Shown: positions 1-7,007, numbered from the stretch's first letter. The stretch: 10,450 nt of DNA from Myxococcales bacterium (GCA_020430865.1 JAGQIY010000033.1:1-10450), one strand, 5' to 3'. Notes: generated from the sequence alone by a model not told the origin. A program made the numbers and translations.

Positions 1-517
1 CGAGCTTGCTCTTCGAGTACACGTAGATCCCCTCGTACTTCTGCTCGCTCATTACGTCGGCGAAGTCGAAGCTAGGTGGCTTGATGTGTAACCGCGAGGA
101 AACAGTGACGACGCGGGCCCCGGGGGTGGAGATCAGCTTGCCTTCGAGGAGTCGCGTCAGCAGGAACGGCGCGAGGTGGTTCACGGCGAAGGTCTCCTCG
201 TGGCCGTCCTGGCTGAGTCGGCGATCGGGGTGCCAGAGTCCCGCGTTGTTGACCAGCACGTGGAGCCAGGGGTGCCGCGACTCGAACGCCTTCGCGACTT
301 CGCGGACCTGCTCCAGGCTGGAGAAGTCGGCAAGCACATGCTCCGCGCTGTAGCCAGCGGTGCGGATGCTCTCTGCGACCTTCCGCGTGCGCACCGAGTT
401 CCTGCCGACGACGACGACGTGGTATCCGGCACGCGCGAGGCCTCGTGCGGTCTCGGCTCCAATGCCGCTGGATGCTCCGGTGACGAGTGCCACGCGATCG
501 GGACGGCGCTCCGACAT
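1..517 (-). CDS. Short-chain dehydrogenase/reductase (SDR), C-terminus cut off by window edge
   Basis: NAD(P)-dependent oxidoreductase of the classical SDR family; reading from the ATG at 517 leftwards gives 172 codons with no stop before the window edge. The Rossmann cofactor motif TGASSGIG is at residues 13-20, the structural NNAG motif at about 90-93, the catalytic serine in VTVSSRLH (S140/S141), and the active-site YxxxK as YSKSK (Y167, K171), the last residues visible. The spacing, plus VNHLAPFLLT after NNAG and the stretch between Ser and Tyr, resembles the retinol dehydrogenase/WW-domain oxidoreductase-like subgroup rather than FabG. The remaining 100 or more residues lie outside the window. 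It is transcribed divergently from the molybdoenzyme gene. No clear Shine-Dalgarno precedes the ATG; the start was chosen because the Rossmann strand begins nine residues in. The family is very confident; the substrate is unknown. Confidence 0.93.
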   Translation of the reverse strand, partial: MSERRPDRVALVTGASSGIGAETARGLARAGYHVVVVGRNSVRTRKVAESIRTAGYSAEHVLADFSSLEQVREVAKAFESRHPWLHVLVNNAGLWHPDRRLSQDGHEETFAVNHLAPFLLTRLLEGKLISTPGARVVTVSSRLHIKPPSFDFADVMSEQKYEGIYVYSKSKL

Positions 518-644
518 GGGCGGAGCATACGCAGACCCCGCAGATCCCGCCAAGCGCGCCCTCCGCGCGTACTCTACGCCTGGAAGCCCGAAGTCGCGTC
601 CGGTATCCCGGCGGTATCCTGACGGAAGGCGCTACCCTGGTGGC
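518..644. promoter_or_regulatory. Divergent intergenic region between SDR and molybdoenzyme genes
   Basis: These 127 bp separate the two start codons and must hold the promoters for both directions. I do not see a convincing -35/-10 pair. The notable element is a direct repeat of CGGTATCC at 601-608 and 612-619. The purine-rich GGAAGG at 624-629 is the best ribosome-binding candidate for the rightward gene, though its 15-nt spacing to the ATG is long. Confidence 0.5.
601..619. repeat. Tandem 8-bp direct repeat CGGTATCC, possible operator
   Basis: CGGTATCC occurs at 601-608 and again at 612-619. The start-to-start distance is 11 bp, about one helical turn, so both copies face the same side of the helix. 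It lies 26-44 bp upstream of the molybdoenzyme start codon, where a regulator could act. The repeat is seen directly; a binding role is inference only. Confidence 0.35.
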
Positions 645-2846
645 ATGTTACGCACGGAGCGCACGTTCTGCCGCATTTGCGAGGCGCTGTGCGGCCTCGA
701 GATCTCCCTGGATGGCAACCAGATCACCGAGATCCGTCCCGACCCGGAGCACGTCGCCACGAAGGGTTTTGCGTGTGTGAAAGGTCTGAAGCAACAGCGG
801 CTCTACGGCAGCCCCGATCGTCTCGAGTATCCCCTGAAGCGCGTCGGCGATCGCCACGAGCGAGTCTCCTGGGAGCAGGCGCTGAGCGAGATCGGAGCGA
901 AAGTCAGGCGCCTGCGGCAGGCGAGCGGTCCCGACTCGATCGCGATGTACGTGGGGACCGCAGCGGGTTTCGGGGTGCTGCATCCGGTCTTCGCCCAAGG
1001 TTTCATGAACGCCGTGGGCTCCCGCAACATGTACTCCTCGGCCACGCAGGACTGCGCCAACAAGTTCGCGGTCGCGAGGTTGATGTATGGCTTTCCGTTC
1101 ACGCAGCCCTTTCCGGACGTGGACCGGGTGCGCTGCCTGATCGTCGTCGGGGCCAACCCTGCCGTGAGCAAGTGGAGCTTCCTCCAGGTCTCGAACCCCA
1201 TCCAGCGCCTGCGCGCCATCGAGGCGCGGGGGGGCCGCGTGTTCTTCGTGGATCCGCGTCGCACCGAGAGCACGAAGGTCGCCGGTGAGCATGTCTTCAT
1301 CCGACCCAACACCGACGTCTTCTTCTACCTCGCGTTCCTCAACCACCTGCTCCGCCTCGATGCCATCTCTGCGGAGCGCATCAGCGAACACACGACCGGC
1401 TTCGACGCCGTCCGCAGACTGGTCGAACCTTGGACCCCGGAACGCTGCGCGGAGGTCACGCAAATCCCCGCGGATGTACTGCGGGAGATGGTGAAGGCGT
1501 ACTCCGAGGCAGATGGCGCCGCCCTCTACCTCTCGACAGGCGTCAACATGGGGAGCCACGGCAGCATCGCTTTCTGGCTGCAGGAGGTGATCAACCTGGT
1601 CAGCGGAAACCTCGATCGGCGGGGAGGGACGCTCGTCGGCAGGGGGATCGTTGACTTCGCACGTTTCGCTCGGCGTACGGGTGTCCTGTTGCGTAGCGAC
1701 CGCTCGAGGGTCGGTGGCTTTCAGGCGGTCAATGATGGTTTCCCTGGGGGAACGCTGGCGGACGAGATCCTTACACCTGGTGCTGGACAGGTGAAGGCGC
1801 TGTTCGTCACTGGAGGCAATCCGCTGATCACGATGGCCAACTCTGGCCGGCTACGCGAAGCGTTCGAGGCGCTGGAGCTGCTGGTGACCCTCGATATCCA
1901 GCCCAGCGAGACGGCGCGCCTCTCCCACTACGTCTTGCCGTGCACCAGCCCTCTCCAGCGCCCAGATCTGCCGTTCGTGTTCCCGCTCTTGCTCGGCATG
2001 CAGTCGCGCCCCTATCTCCAGGCGACGCGCGCGGTGTTGCCGCCGAGCGGAGAGCAGCGCGACGAGGCGAGCATCTACCTCGCGTTGGCGCGTGCTGCTG
2101 GGCTCGGCATCTTTGGCTCGAAGGTCGCTCAGCTCGGCTTGGAAGCGCTGCAGGCCTGGCACTCGCGCAAGCGCCCCGACGCTCAGCACGCTCTGCCTCA
2201 GGAGCTGTTGTTGTCGCTGCTCCTGCGCGTCACGGGGCAGGGGAGCTTCGAGCAGTTGCTGGCTGCGCCCCACGGAAGGCTACGACCGGATCACCGGGGA
2301 AACACCTTCCTGGGCAAACGAGTGGTCACGGATGACGGGAGAGTATCCCTCGCTCCCCCCGAACTCGTGCGCCAGGCGCAGCAGCTGGAGGAGTTCTTTG
2401 CCGCAGAGAAGCGTGACGCCCGTCGCCTCAAGCTGATCACCAAGCGTGCGGTCACCACTCACAACTCCTGGACCCACAACCTCGATGAGTTCGTCGCCGG
2501 AGAGCGCGCCACCAACTACCTCTATCTGCACCCGGAAGACGCGGCTCGGCTCGACCTGAAGGAGGGCGACCTCGCGGACGTTCGTACGCAGGTGGCGTCG
2601 GTGCGGGTGCCCGTGCGCCTGACGAGTGACCTGATGCCGGGCACCGTGGCCCTGCCTCACGGCTGGGGCCATCAGCAGTCAGGGCTCAGCGTTGCCCGTC
2701 AGACCCGGGGCGTGAATGTCAACCTGCTGGCTCACGATGGGCCCGAGCGGCTCGAGAAGGTGAGCGGGATGGCTCACCTCACCGGCTTCGCTGTGGACGT
2801 GCGTCGTGCCGCGGATCCGCGTCGCCACAACTGGTCGGGGAGTTGA
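645..2846 (+). CDS. Molybdopterin-dependent [4Fe-4S] oxidoreductase (DMSO reductase superfamily)
   Basis: A 733-residue member of the molybdopterin oxidoreductase (formate dehydrogenase/nitrate reductase/DMSO reductase) superfamily. The N-terminal Fe4S4 domain has FCRICEALCG with C9, C12 and C16 (Cx2Cx3C), and the fourth cysteine is C44 in GFACVKG. The central domains carry the molybdopterin-binding pattern (VGANPAVSKW; later FVTGGNPLITMANSGR). C137 in SATQDCANKF sits near the usual Mo-ligand position but is only a candidate ligand. From about residue 595 a molybdopterin-dinucleotide-binding domain runs to the end (LKLITKR, HPEDAARLDLKEGD, VALPHGWGH). No Tat signal or transmembrane segment is visible, so a cytoplasmic soluble enzyme is expected. 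The ATG at 645 is chosen because the cysteine motif begins eight residues later; the open frame extends upstream to 360 but that part overlaps the divergent SDR gene. An FAD oxidase follows 40 bp downstream. The substrate is unknown; the CRICEAxCGL-type proteins I recall are mostly uncharacterised. Confidence 0.93.
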   Translation: MLRTERTFCRICEALCGLEISLDGNQITEIRPDPEHVATKGFACVKGLKQQRLYGSPDRLEYPLKRVGDRHERVSWEQALSEIGAKVRRLRQASGPDSIAMYVGTAAGFGVLHPVFAQGFMNAVGSRNMYSSATQDCANKFAVARLMYGFPFTQPFPDVDRVRCLIVVGANPAVSKWSFLQVSNPIQRLRAIEARGGRVFFVDPRRTESTKVAGEHVFIRPNTDVFFYLAFLNHLLRLDAISAERISEHTTGFDAVRRLVEPWTPERCAEVTQIPADVLREMVKAYSEADGAALYLSTGVNMGSHGSIAFWLQEVINLVSGNLDRRGGTLVGRGIVDFARFARRTGVLLRSDRSRVGGFQAVNDGFPGGTLADEILTPGAGQVKALFVTGGNPLITMANSGRLREAFEALELLVTLDIQPSETARLSHYVLPCTSPLQRPDLPFVFPLLLGMQSRPYLQATRAVLPPSGEQRDEASIYLALARAAGLGIFGSKVAQLGLEALQAWHSRKRPDAQHALPQELLLSLLLRVTGQGSFEQLLAAPHGRLRPDHRGNTFLGKRVVTDDGRVSLAPPELVRQAQQLEEFFAAEKRDARRLKLITKRAVTTHNSWTHNLDEFVAGERATNYLYLHPEDAARLDLKEGDLADVRTQVASVRVPVRLTSDLMPGTVALPHGWGHQQSGLSVARQTRGVNVNLLAHDGPERLEKVSGMAHLTGFAVDVRRAADPRRHNWSGS

Positions 2847-2886
2847 GCGCTGGGCTCCAGCGGTAGCCAGGGCTATCGTGACTGCG

Positions 2887-4317
2887 ATGCTGTTGCTCAA
2901 ACCCGACGTCCCCAGGCCCAGCCAGAGCCGCATCGAGCGGGCAAGGATCGAACTCCACAGGCGCCTTGGCGCTTCGAAGGTGCTGGACGCGGTCGAGAGC
3001 TGCGAGCGCTTCGGTGCGGATGAGTCCGAGGCCCAGGGTGAGACGCCCGACGCGGTCGTGCTCGCCGAGACGAAGCAGGACATCCTGCACACGCTCGCCG
3101 TCGCGCGGGAGACCGGAGTCCCCGTCACACCTCGGGCGGGTGGAACGGGCCGCACTGGCGGCGCCGTGCCAGTGGCGGGGGGGATCGTCCTGGCACTGAG
3201 TGGAATGAACCAGATCCTTGAGATCGACGTCGCCGAGGGGCTTGCCGTCGTGCAACCCGGAGTCGTGCTTGGCGATTTCCATGCGGCAGTCGAGGCTGAA
3301 GGCGCGTTCTACCCGCCGGACCCCAACTCTCTCACCGGCTGCTGCCTCGGGGGCAACGTGGCCGAGAACGCGGGCGGGCCTCGCGCCTTCAAGTACGGGG
3401 TGACCCGCGACTACGTGCTCGGTGTCGAGGCGTTTCTGATGGGGGGTCAGCAGATCCAGTGCGGCCGTCGCACCAAGAAGGGTGTGACGGGCTACGACGT
3501 GACCGGGCTCCTGGTCGGCAGTGAGGGAACGCTCGCCGTCCTGGGAGACATCACCCTGCGACTGATTTCCAAGCCAACGCACGTGATGACGTTGATGGTG
3601 TTGCTGTCGGATCTGGACGTCGCTGCGGCACTCGTGGCGCGAGCGACGGCTTCGGGTCTGACTCCGCGCTGCATCGAGATCCTGGATGGCGGCACCCTCG
3701 AGGCCATTCGAGAAGCCGGGAATCCCATCAATCCAGCCGCCCAGGCGATGCTGCTGATCGATGTCGACGGGGACGAACCCGCTTGTGAGGCTCAGGCTGA
3801 GCGTCTCGCCGGGCTATCCGACGATCTGGGAGCGCTCGAGCTACTCGTGGCTCAAGACGCCGCGCAACGCGATCGGCTCTGGAACGCCCGCAGAGAGATG
3901 AGTCCCGCGGTGCGTCGCATGGCCAGGAACAAGCTCAGCGAAGACGTGGTGGTTCCACGTCAGGCCATGGGAGAGCTGCTGCGTCGTGTGGCGCGCACTT
4001 CCGAGCAAGAGCAGATCCGTACGGTAACCTACGGGCACGCGGGTGACGGCAACCTCCACGTCAACTTCCTCTGGAACGATCCCGAAGAGTTACCTCGGGT
4101 CGATCGCGCCATCGAGCGGCTGTTCCGTGACGTGCTCGAGCTGCGAGGTACGCTGAGCGGAGAGCATGGCATCGGGGTGCTCAAGGCTCCGTACCTGCAC
4201 CTCGAGCAGAGCGGCGAGCTGATTCAGCTCCAGCAAGACCTGAAGCGTGTCTTCGACCCCGCCGGCTTGCTCAACCCGGGCAAGATCTTCCCCACGCAAG
4301 GCCACGGAGCCTGCTGA
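2887..4317 (+). CDS. FAD-linked oxidase, GlcD / D-2-hydroxyacid dehydrogenase type
   Basis: A 476-residue flavoprotein of the PCMH/VAO fold, like glycolate oxidase GlcD, D-lactate dehydrogenase and D-2-hydroxyglutarate dehydrogenase, which oxidise 2-hydroxyacids to 2-oxoacids. The FAD-binding type-4 domain shows PRAGGTGRTGG at residues 82-92 and YPPDPNS...GGNVAENAGG at about 142-164. The C-terminal FAD-oxidase domain has YGHAGDGNLHVN (H384, H391) and SGEHGIG (E426, H427), matching the metal/substrate-binding His/His/Glu set of the family. There is no Fe-S cluster motif, so electrons must go to a partner. It follows the molybdoenzyme stop by 40 bp on the same strand, indicating co-transcription. 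An in-frame GTG at 2878 is a real alternative start: AGGG at 2869-2872 is 5 nt before it and 14 nt before the ATG. No glcE/glcF neighbours are present, so I do not call it glcD. Confidence 0.92.
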   Translation: MLLLKPDVPRPSQSRIERARIELHRRLGASKVLDAVESCERFGADESEAQGETPDAVVLAETKQDILHTLAVARETGVPVTPRAGGTGRTGGAVPVAGGIVLALSGMNQILEIDVAEGLAVVQPGVVLGDFHAAVEAEGAFYPPDPNSLTGCCLGGNVAENAGGPRAFKYGVTRDYVLGVEAFLMGGQQIQCGRRTKKGVTGYDVTGLLVGSEGTLAVLGDITLRLISKPTHVMTLMVLLSDLDVAAALVARATASGLTPRCIEILDGGTLEAIREAGNPINPAAQAMLLIDVDGDEPACEAQAERLAGLSDDLGALELLVAQDAAQRDRLWNARREMSPAVRRMARNKLSEDVVVPRQAMGELLRRVARTSEQEQIRTVTYGHAGDGNLHVNFLWNDPEELPRVDRAIERLFRDVLELRGTLSGEHGIGVLKAPYLHLEQSGELIQLQQDLKRVFDPAGLLNPGKIFPTQGHGAC

Positions 4318-4327
4318 GCGGCTGGGA

Positions 4328-4354
4328 CGACGACTGCCGCCGCTGCAGTCGTCG
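4328..4354. terminator. Hairpin between convergent genes, likely bidirectional terminator
   Basis: A perfect 10-bp inverted repeat, CGACGACTGC at 4328-4337 and GCAGTCGTCG at 4345-4354, with a 7-nt loop. It lies ten bases after the FAD-oxidase stop and just beyond the stop of the convergent orn gene at 4370. Neither side carries a T tract, so it is not a classical intrinsic terminator; the role is inferred from position. Confidence 0.6.
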
Positions 4355-4369
4355 CCTGGTACGATAGAG

Positions 4370-4921
4370 CTATTCCTTGCGGAAAAGGTGCTCGCGGTAG
4401 TGTGCGAGCTCGGCGATGGAGTTCTTGATGTCCACCAGGGCGTCGTGAGCGCCGGCTTCTGGCTTGATGAACTGCGCGGCTTCGCCGTACCAGAGCTTCG
4501 CCAGCAGCTTGATGCTCGATACGTCGATGATGCGGTAGCTGAGGTAGCCAGCAAGCATCGGCATGTAGCGCTCGATGAACTTCTTGTCTTGGCCGACGCT
4601 GTTGCCCGCCAGGACGCCCGCGCGCAGGGGACACCAGCCCGCGACGCGCTCGAAGAGCTCCCGCTCGGCCCGCCCGAGATCGACGCTCGACCTTCGCACT
4701 CGCTCGGTCAGCCCAGTCTTCTCGTGCATCTCACGCACGAAGGGCGTCATCTGACTCAACGCGGTCTCGGGCTGCCAGATGTCGCAGACGTACTCCTCCA
4801 GGGGCTGGAGCTGGCTGTCGGTGACGATCAACGCAGCCTGGATGATGACGTCGCTGTGAGCATCCAGGCCGGTCATCTCCAGATCGATCCACACCAAGTG
4901 CTCGGGGCTCTGCGTGCGCAT
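4370..4921 (-). CDS. orn: Oligoribonuclease (DEDDh 3'-5' exoribonuclease)
   Basis: Cytoplasmic exoribonuclease that degrades 2-5 nt RNAs, including pGpG from cyclic-di-GMP breakdown, to mononucleotides. The 183-residue length is close to E. coli Orn (181). The DEDDh set is complete: D13 and E15 in WIDLEMTGLD, D112 in GNSVGQDKKF, H159 in GAHDAL and D164 in LVDIKNS. Other family hallmarks are RYMPML at about 118-123, YRIIDVSSIK at about 129-138 and the C-terminal ELAHYREHLF. A deviation is IIQAALIVTD (Q28) where E. coli has IIEIATLVTD. The ATG at 4921 is favoured because IDLEMTGL falls at the usual distance from the N-terminus; the ribosome site (TTAGG) is weak. It stands alone, converging on the FAD oxidase and facing a GC-rich gap upstream. 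Confidence 0.97.
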   Translation of the reverse strand: MRTQSPEHLVWIDLEMTGLDAHSDVIIQAALIVTDSQLQPLEEYVCDIWQPETALSQMTPFVREMHEKTGLTERVRRSSVDLGRAERELFERVAGWCPLRAGVLAGNSVGQDKKFIERYMPMLAGYLSYRIIDVSSIKLLAKLWYGEAAQFIKPEAGAHDALVDIKNSIAELAHYREHLFRKE

Positions 4922-5335
4922 GCTCGCAACCTAACAAACTGCGAGCCGTGCTGACAGCGCTCAGCGAGCCACCACCGCCGTTCGCGCCGCCGCCATCGCC
5001 CCTGGGTCGAGCCGCGGCCGCGCGGCCCTGTCGTCCCGCGAGGGCCCCCCCTCCAAAGAGCCCGTCTTGCCGCGGCGCAGCCGTCCACTCACACCTCTGA
5101 CCAGGGGTGCCTGCAGTTGCCCCGAGGAAAATGGCGTCGCCGCGGACCAAGAGCTGCGGGTGAGGGCGCCGCCCGCGGCGGGTCGACACGTACACCCGAT
5201 CCATGTGCCCCGTCCTGCGTTGGGCATCGGGAACGTGGACCCGGGCAGCGCCGGACCAGCGAGATCGGTCCGAGAGGGCGTTGCCCAAGAACTATCTGGC
5301 GCACGCAGTCCCCTGGCGCTAGCGTCCGCGCTTCC
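4922..5335. other. 414-bp GC-rich intergenic gap between orn and yhbY
   Basis: This gap separates divergent orn and yhbY and must contain their promoters. I see no gene I can support. Open frames cross it on both strands, but they merge into orn or yhbY in other frames and show no family motif. It is rich in short GC palindromes: GCCGCG/CGCGGC at 5011-5016 and 5021-5026, CGCCGC/GCGGCG at 5167-5172 and 5175-5180, and CGGACC/GGTCCG at 5252-5257 and 5267-5272. No clear -35/-10 box stands out. A small RNA or structured leader is possible but unproven. Confidence 0.45.
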
Positions 5336-5719
5336 ATGGCCATCGCCAAGAAGCCCGTCGCACCCCGTCCGAAGACCTCGCCGCGCAAGAAGCCCAGCGC
5401 AAAGGCGAAACCACGTCAGCGCATCGAGTTGACGGGCAAGCAGAGGAGCTACCTGCGGGCGCTGGCTCACGACCTCAAGCCCGTGGTGCAGATCGGGGTC
5501 GCTGGTGTGTCGGACGGGGTGATCAAGCAGATCGACGAGGCGCTCGAAACGCACGAGCTGGTCAAGGTCAAGCTTGCGAAGGAAGCGCCCGTGGACACGG
5601 TGTCGGCGTCGGAGCCGCTCGAGCAACGCCTGATGGCGAACGTGGCACAGCGCATCGGACGCACCCTGGTGTTGTATCGGCCGCGTCGGGAAGAACCGTC
5701 GATCCGGTTGCCGCGCTGA
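5336..5719 (+). CDS. yhbY: YhbY-family (CRM domain) RNA-binding ribosome-assembly protein
   Basis: A 127-residue protein with a CRS1-YhbY (CRM) domain, an IF3-C-like fold that binds RNA; E. coli YhbY associates with pre-50S ribosomal particles. The domain covers about residues 29-127: ELTGKQRSYLRALAHDLKP, VVQIGVAGVSDGVIKQID (containing the G-x-x-G loop, here GVAG), EALETHELVKVKL, and the terminal IGRTLVLYRPRRE...LPR typical of the family. It is longer than the usual ~97 residues because of a basic Ala/Lys/Pro-rich tail at residues 1-28 that looks disordered. The ATG at 5336 was chosen over the open upstream frame because the extra upstream sequence is Arg/Gly-rich noise. No strong Shine-Dalgarno is visible. 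The glycosyltransferase gene follows 91 bp downstream on the same strand. Confidence 0.94.
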   Translation: MAIAKKPVAPRPKTSPRKKPSAKAKPRQRIELTGKQRSYLRALAHDLKPVVQIGVAGVSDGVIKQIDEALETHELVKVKLAKEAPVDTVSASEPLEQRLMANVAQRIGRTLVLYRPRREEPSIRLPR

Positions 5720-5733
5720 TTTCAGCGTCACAG

Positions 5734-5781
5734 GCCCCGCGGGGCTGCACTCGGAGCGGGGGCGGACGCGTCCGCTGCTCC
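5734..5781. repeat. Two adjacent palindromes between yhbY and the glycosyltransferase gene
   Basis: GCCCCGCGGGGC at 5734-5745 is a 12-bp perfect palindrome. Next to it, GCGGACGCGTCCGC at 5762-5775 is a 14-bp perfect palindrome flanked by complementary arms GGAGC (5753-5757) and GCTCC (5777-5781), giving a long hairpin with a 4-nt bulge. No T tract follows. They could end yhbY transcription, act in the leader of the next gene, or bind a dimeric regulator; the sequence alone does not decide. Confidence 0.4.
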
Positions 5782-5810
5782 TGGCCGCCCAGTTGGCGTA
5801 GCATGGGCAC

Positions 5811-6935
5811 ATGCGGATCCTGTACGGGGTTGTGGGCGAGGGCATGGGGCACGCGACGCGCAGTCGGGTGATCCTGGAGCACCTGGTGAAGCGTGGTCAT
5901 CAGATCAAGGTCGTGGTCAGCGGACGAGCGCATCGCTTCTTGACGGAGCGCCTCGCGCACCACGAGTCCGTGAGCATCGAGGAGATCCACGGCCTAAGCC
6001 TGACCTACGTGGGCAATCGCGTCGACAAGAGCGAGAGCTTGAAGAAGAACCTCAAGCTCGCAGCGAAGGGCATCCGAAAGAACGTCGAGGTCTACCGCAA
6101 GGTGGCCGAGGCTGGGTTCCAGCCCGAGCTGGTGATCAGCGACTTCGAGTCCTGGGCGGCATTCTACGCCCTGAACCATTTCCTCCCGGTAATTAGCATC
6201 GACAACATGCAGGTGATCAACCGCTGCAAGCACCCGAAGGAAGTCATCGGTAAGCGTTCTCAGGCATACAGTCTGGCCAAGCTGGCGGTGAAGTCCAAGA
6301 TCCCTGGAGCCTATCACTACCTGGTCTCGAGCTTCTTCTTCCCCAAGGTGCGCAAGAAGCGCACGACGTTGGTGCCTCCCATCTTGCGCAACGAGATCCT
6401 CCAAGCCGCGCGTCAGCCCGGTTCCCACGTGCTGGTGTACCAAACCGCGAGCGCGAACGAACAGCTCGTCCCCGTACTGCAGCAGCTTCCCTATGAGTTC
6501 CGGCTGTACGGGATGGGGAGAGAGGCGACCGAAGGCAATGTCAGCCTACGCTCGTTTTCGGAGAGCGGCTTCGTCGAGGACCTGCGCACGGCCCGAGCGG
6601 TGATCACCGGCGGTGGTTACACCCTGATGAGCGAGGCGGTGCATCTCGGGGTGCCGGTGCACTCGGTCCCGGTCGAGGAGCAGTTCGAACAGATCCTGAA
6701 CGCGCGCTGGCTGTCTCACCTGGGATACGGCACCTGGTCCCCCACCCTGGAGATCGACAAGATCCGCGACTTCATCGAGAACAGCGCGACCTACGCCAAG
6801 GCGCTCGAGAGCTACCCTCGTCAAGACAACTCCATGCTGTTTCGCTTGGTGGACGAGCTGATCGAGCGTCGTGCTCGTGGCGAGAGCCGTCCGGTCCGCC
6901 TCGACTCGCCGTCGATGGGCGGCTACCCGGACTGA
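5811..6935 (+). CDS. Glycosyltransferase, MJ1255/VC2487 type (GT-B fold)
   Basis: A 374-residue predicted glycosyltransferase with the two-domain GT-B layout. The N-terminus MRILYGVVGEGMGHATRSR (GEGMGHATRS at residues 9-18) is the signature of the MJ1255-like family related to UDP-glycosyltransferases and MurG. The C-terminal domain carries the nucleotide-sugar-site pattern: VITGGGYTLMSEA at about 264-276, LGVPVHSVPVEEQFEQILNA up to about 297, then a closing helix region. No signal peptide or transmembrane segment is visible, so it is cytosolic or peripheral. The ATG at 5811 puts the first beta strand at the N-terminus; an ATG at 5803 is out of frame. Donor and acceptor are unknown, and no cell-wall or polysaccharide cluster surrounds it. 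Its end converges on the FAD oxidoreductase. Confidence 0.88.
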   Translation: MRILYGVVGEGMGHATRSRVILEHLVKRGHQIKVVVSGRAHRFLTERLAHHESVSIEEIHGLSLTYVGNRVDKSESLKKNLKLAAKGIRKNVEVYRKVAEAGFQPELVISDFESWAAFYALNHFLPVISIDNMQVINRCKHPKEVIGKRSQAYSLAKLAVKSKIPGAYHYLVSSFFFPKVRKKRTTLVPPILRNEILQAARQPGSHVLVYQTASANEQLVPVLQQLPYEFRLYGMGREATEGNVSLRSFSESGFVEDLRTARAVITGGGYTLMSEAVHLGVPVHSVPVEEQFEQILNARWLSHLGYGTWSPTLEIDKIRDFIENSATYAKALESYPRQDNSMLFRLVDELIERRARGESRPVRLDSPSMGGYPD

Positions 6936-6971
6936 GGCGCCGGAACGCCCCGGCTTCAGGAGACGAGTAGA

Positions 6972-6991
6972 AGGGTGTCGAAAGACACCCT
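6972..6991. terminator. GAAA-tetraloop hairpin between convergent genes
   Basis: A perfect 8-bp stem, AGGGTGTC at 6972-6979 and GACACCCT at 6984-6991, closed by a GAAA tetraloop. It lies between the stop of the glycosyltransferase (6935) and the stop of the convergent FAD oxidoreductase (7008). GNRA loops are unusually stable. There is no poly-T tail, but position and symmetry suit a bidirectional terminator or 3'-end stabiliser. On the opposite strand the loop reads TTTC, so the GNRA loop forms only in the plus-strand transcript. Confidence 0.65.
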
Positions 6992-7007
6992 GCCAATCGC
7001 GAGCCAG

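Noticed and set aside
360..644. Upstream extension of the molybdoenzyme reading frame
   Set aside because: The added 95 residues overlap the divergent SDR gene, are low-complexity and precede the cysteine motif, which normally lies near the N-terminus.
5011..5027. GC palindrome as a phage attachment or integration site
   Set aside because: No integrase, tRNA gene or flanking direct repeat is present; short GC palindromes are expected by chance at this composition.
4731..5288. 185-codon minus-strand frame ahead of orn
   Set aside because: It overlaps about 190 bp of orn in another frame on the same strand and the unique part is Gly/Arg/Ala-rich with no recognisable domain.
4961..5845. 294-codon open frame on the minus strand across the orn-yhbY gap and yhbY
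   Set aside because: It is antisense to yhbY, shows no motif, and long antisense frames are common at this GC content.
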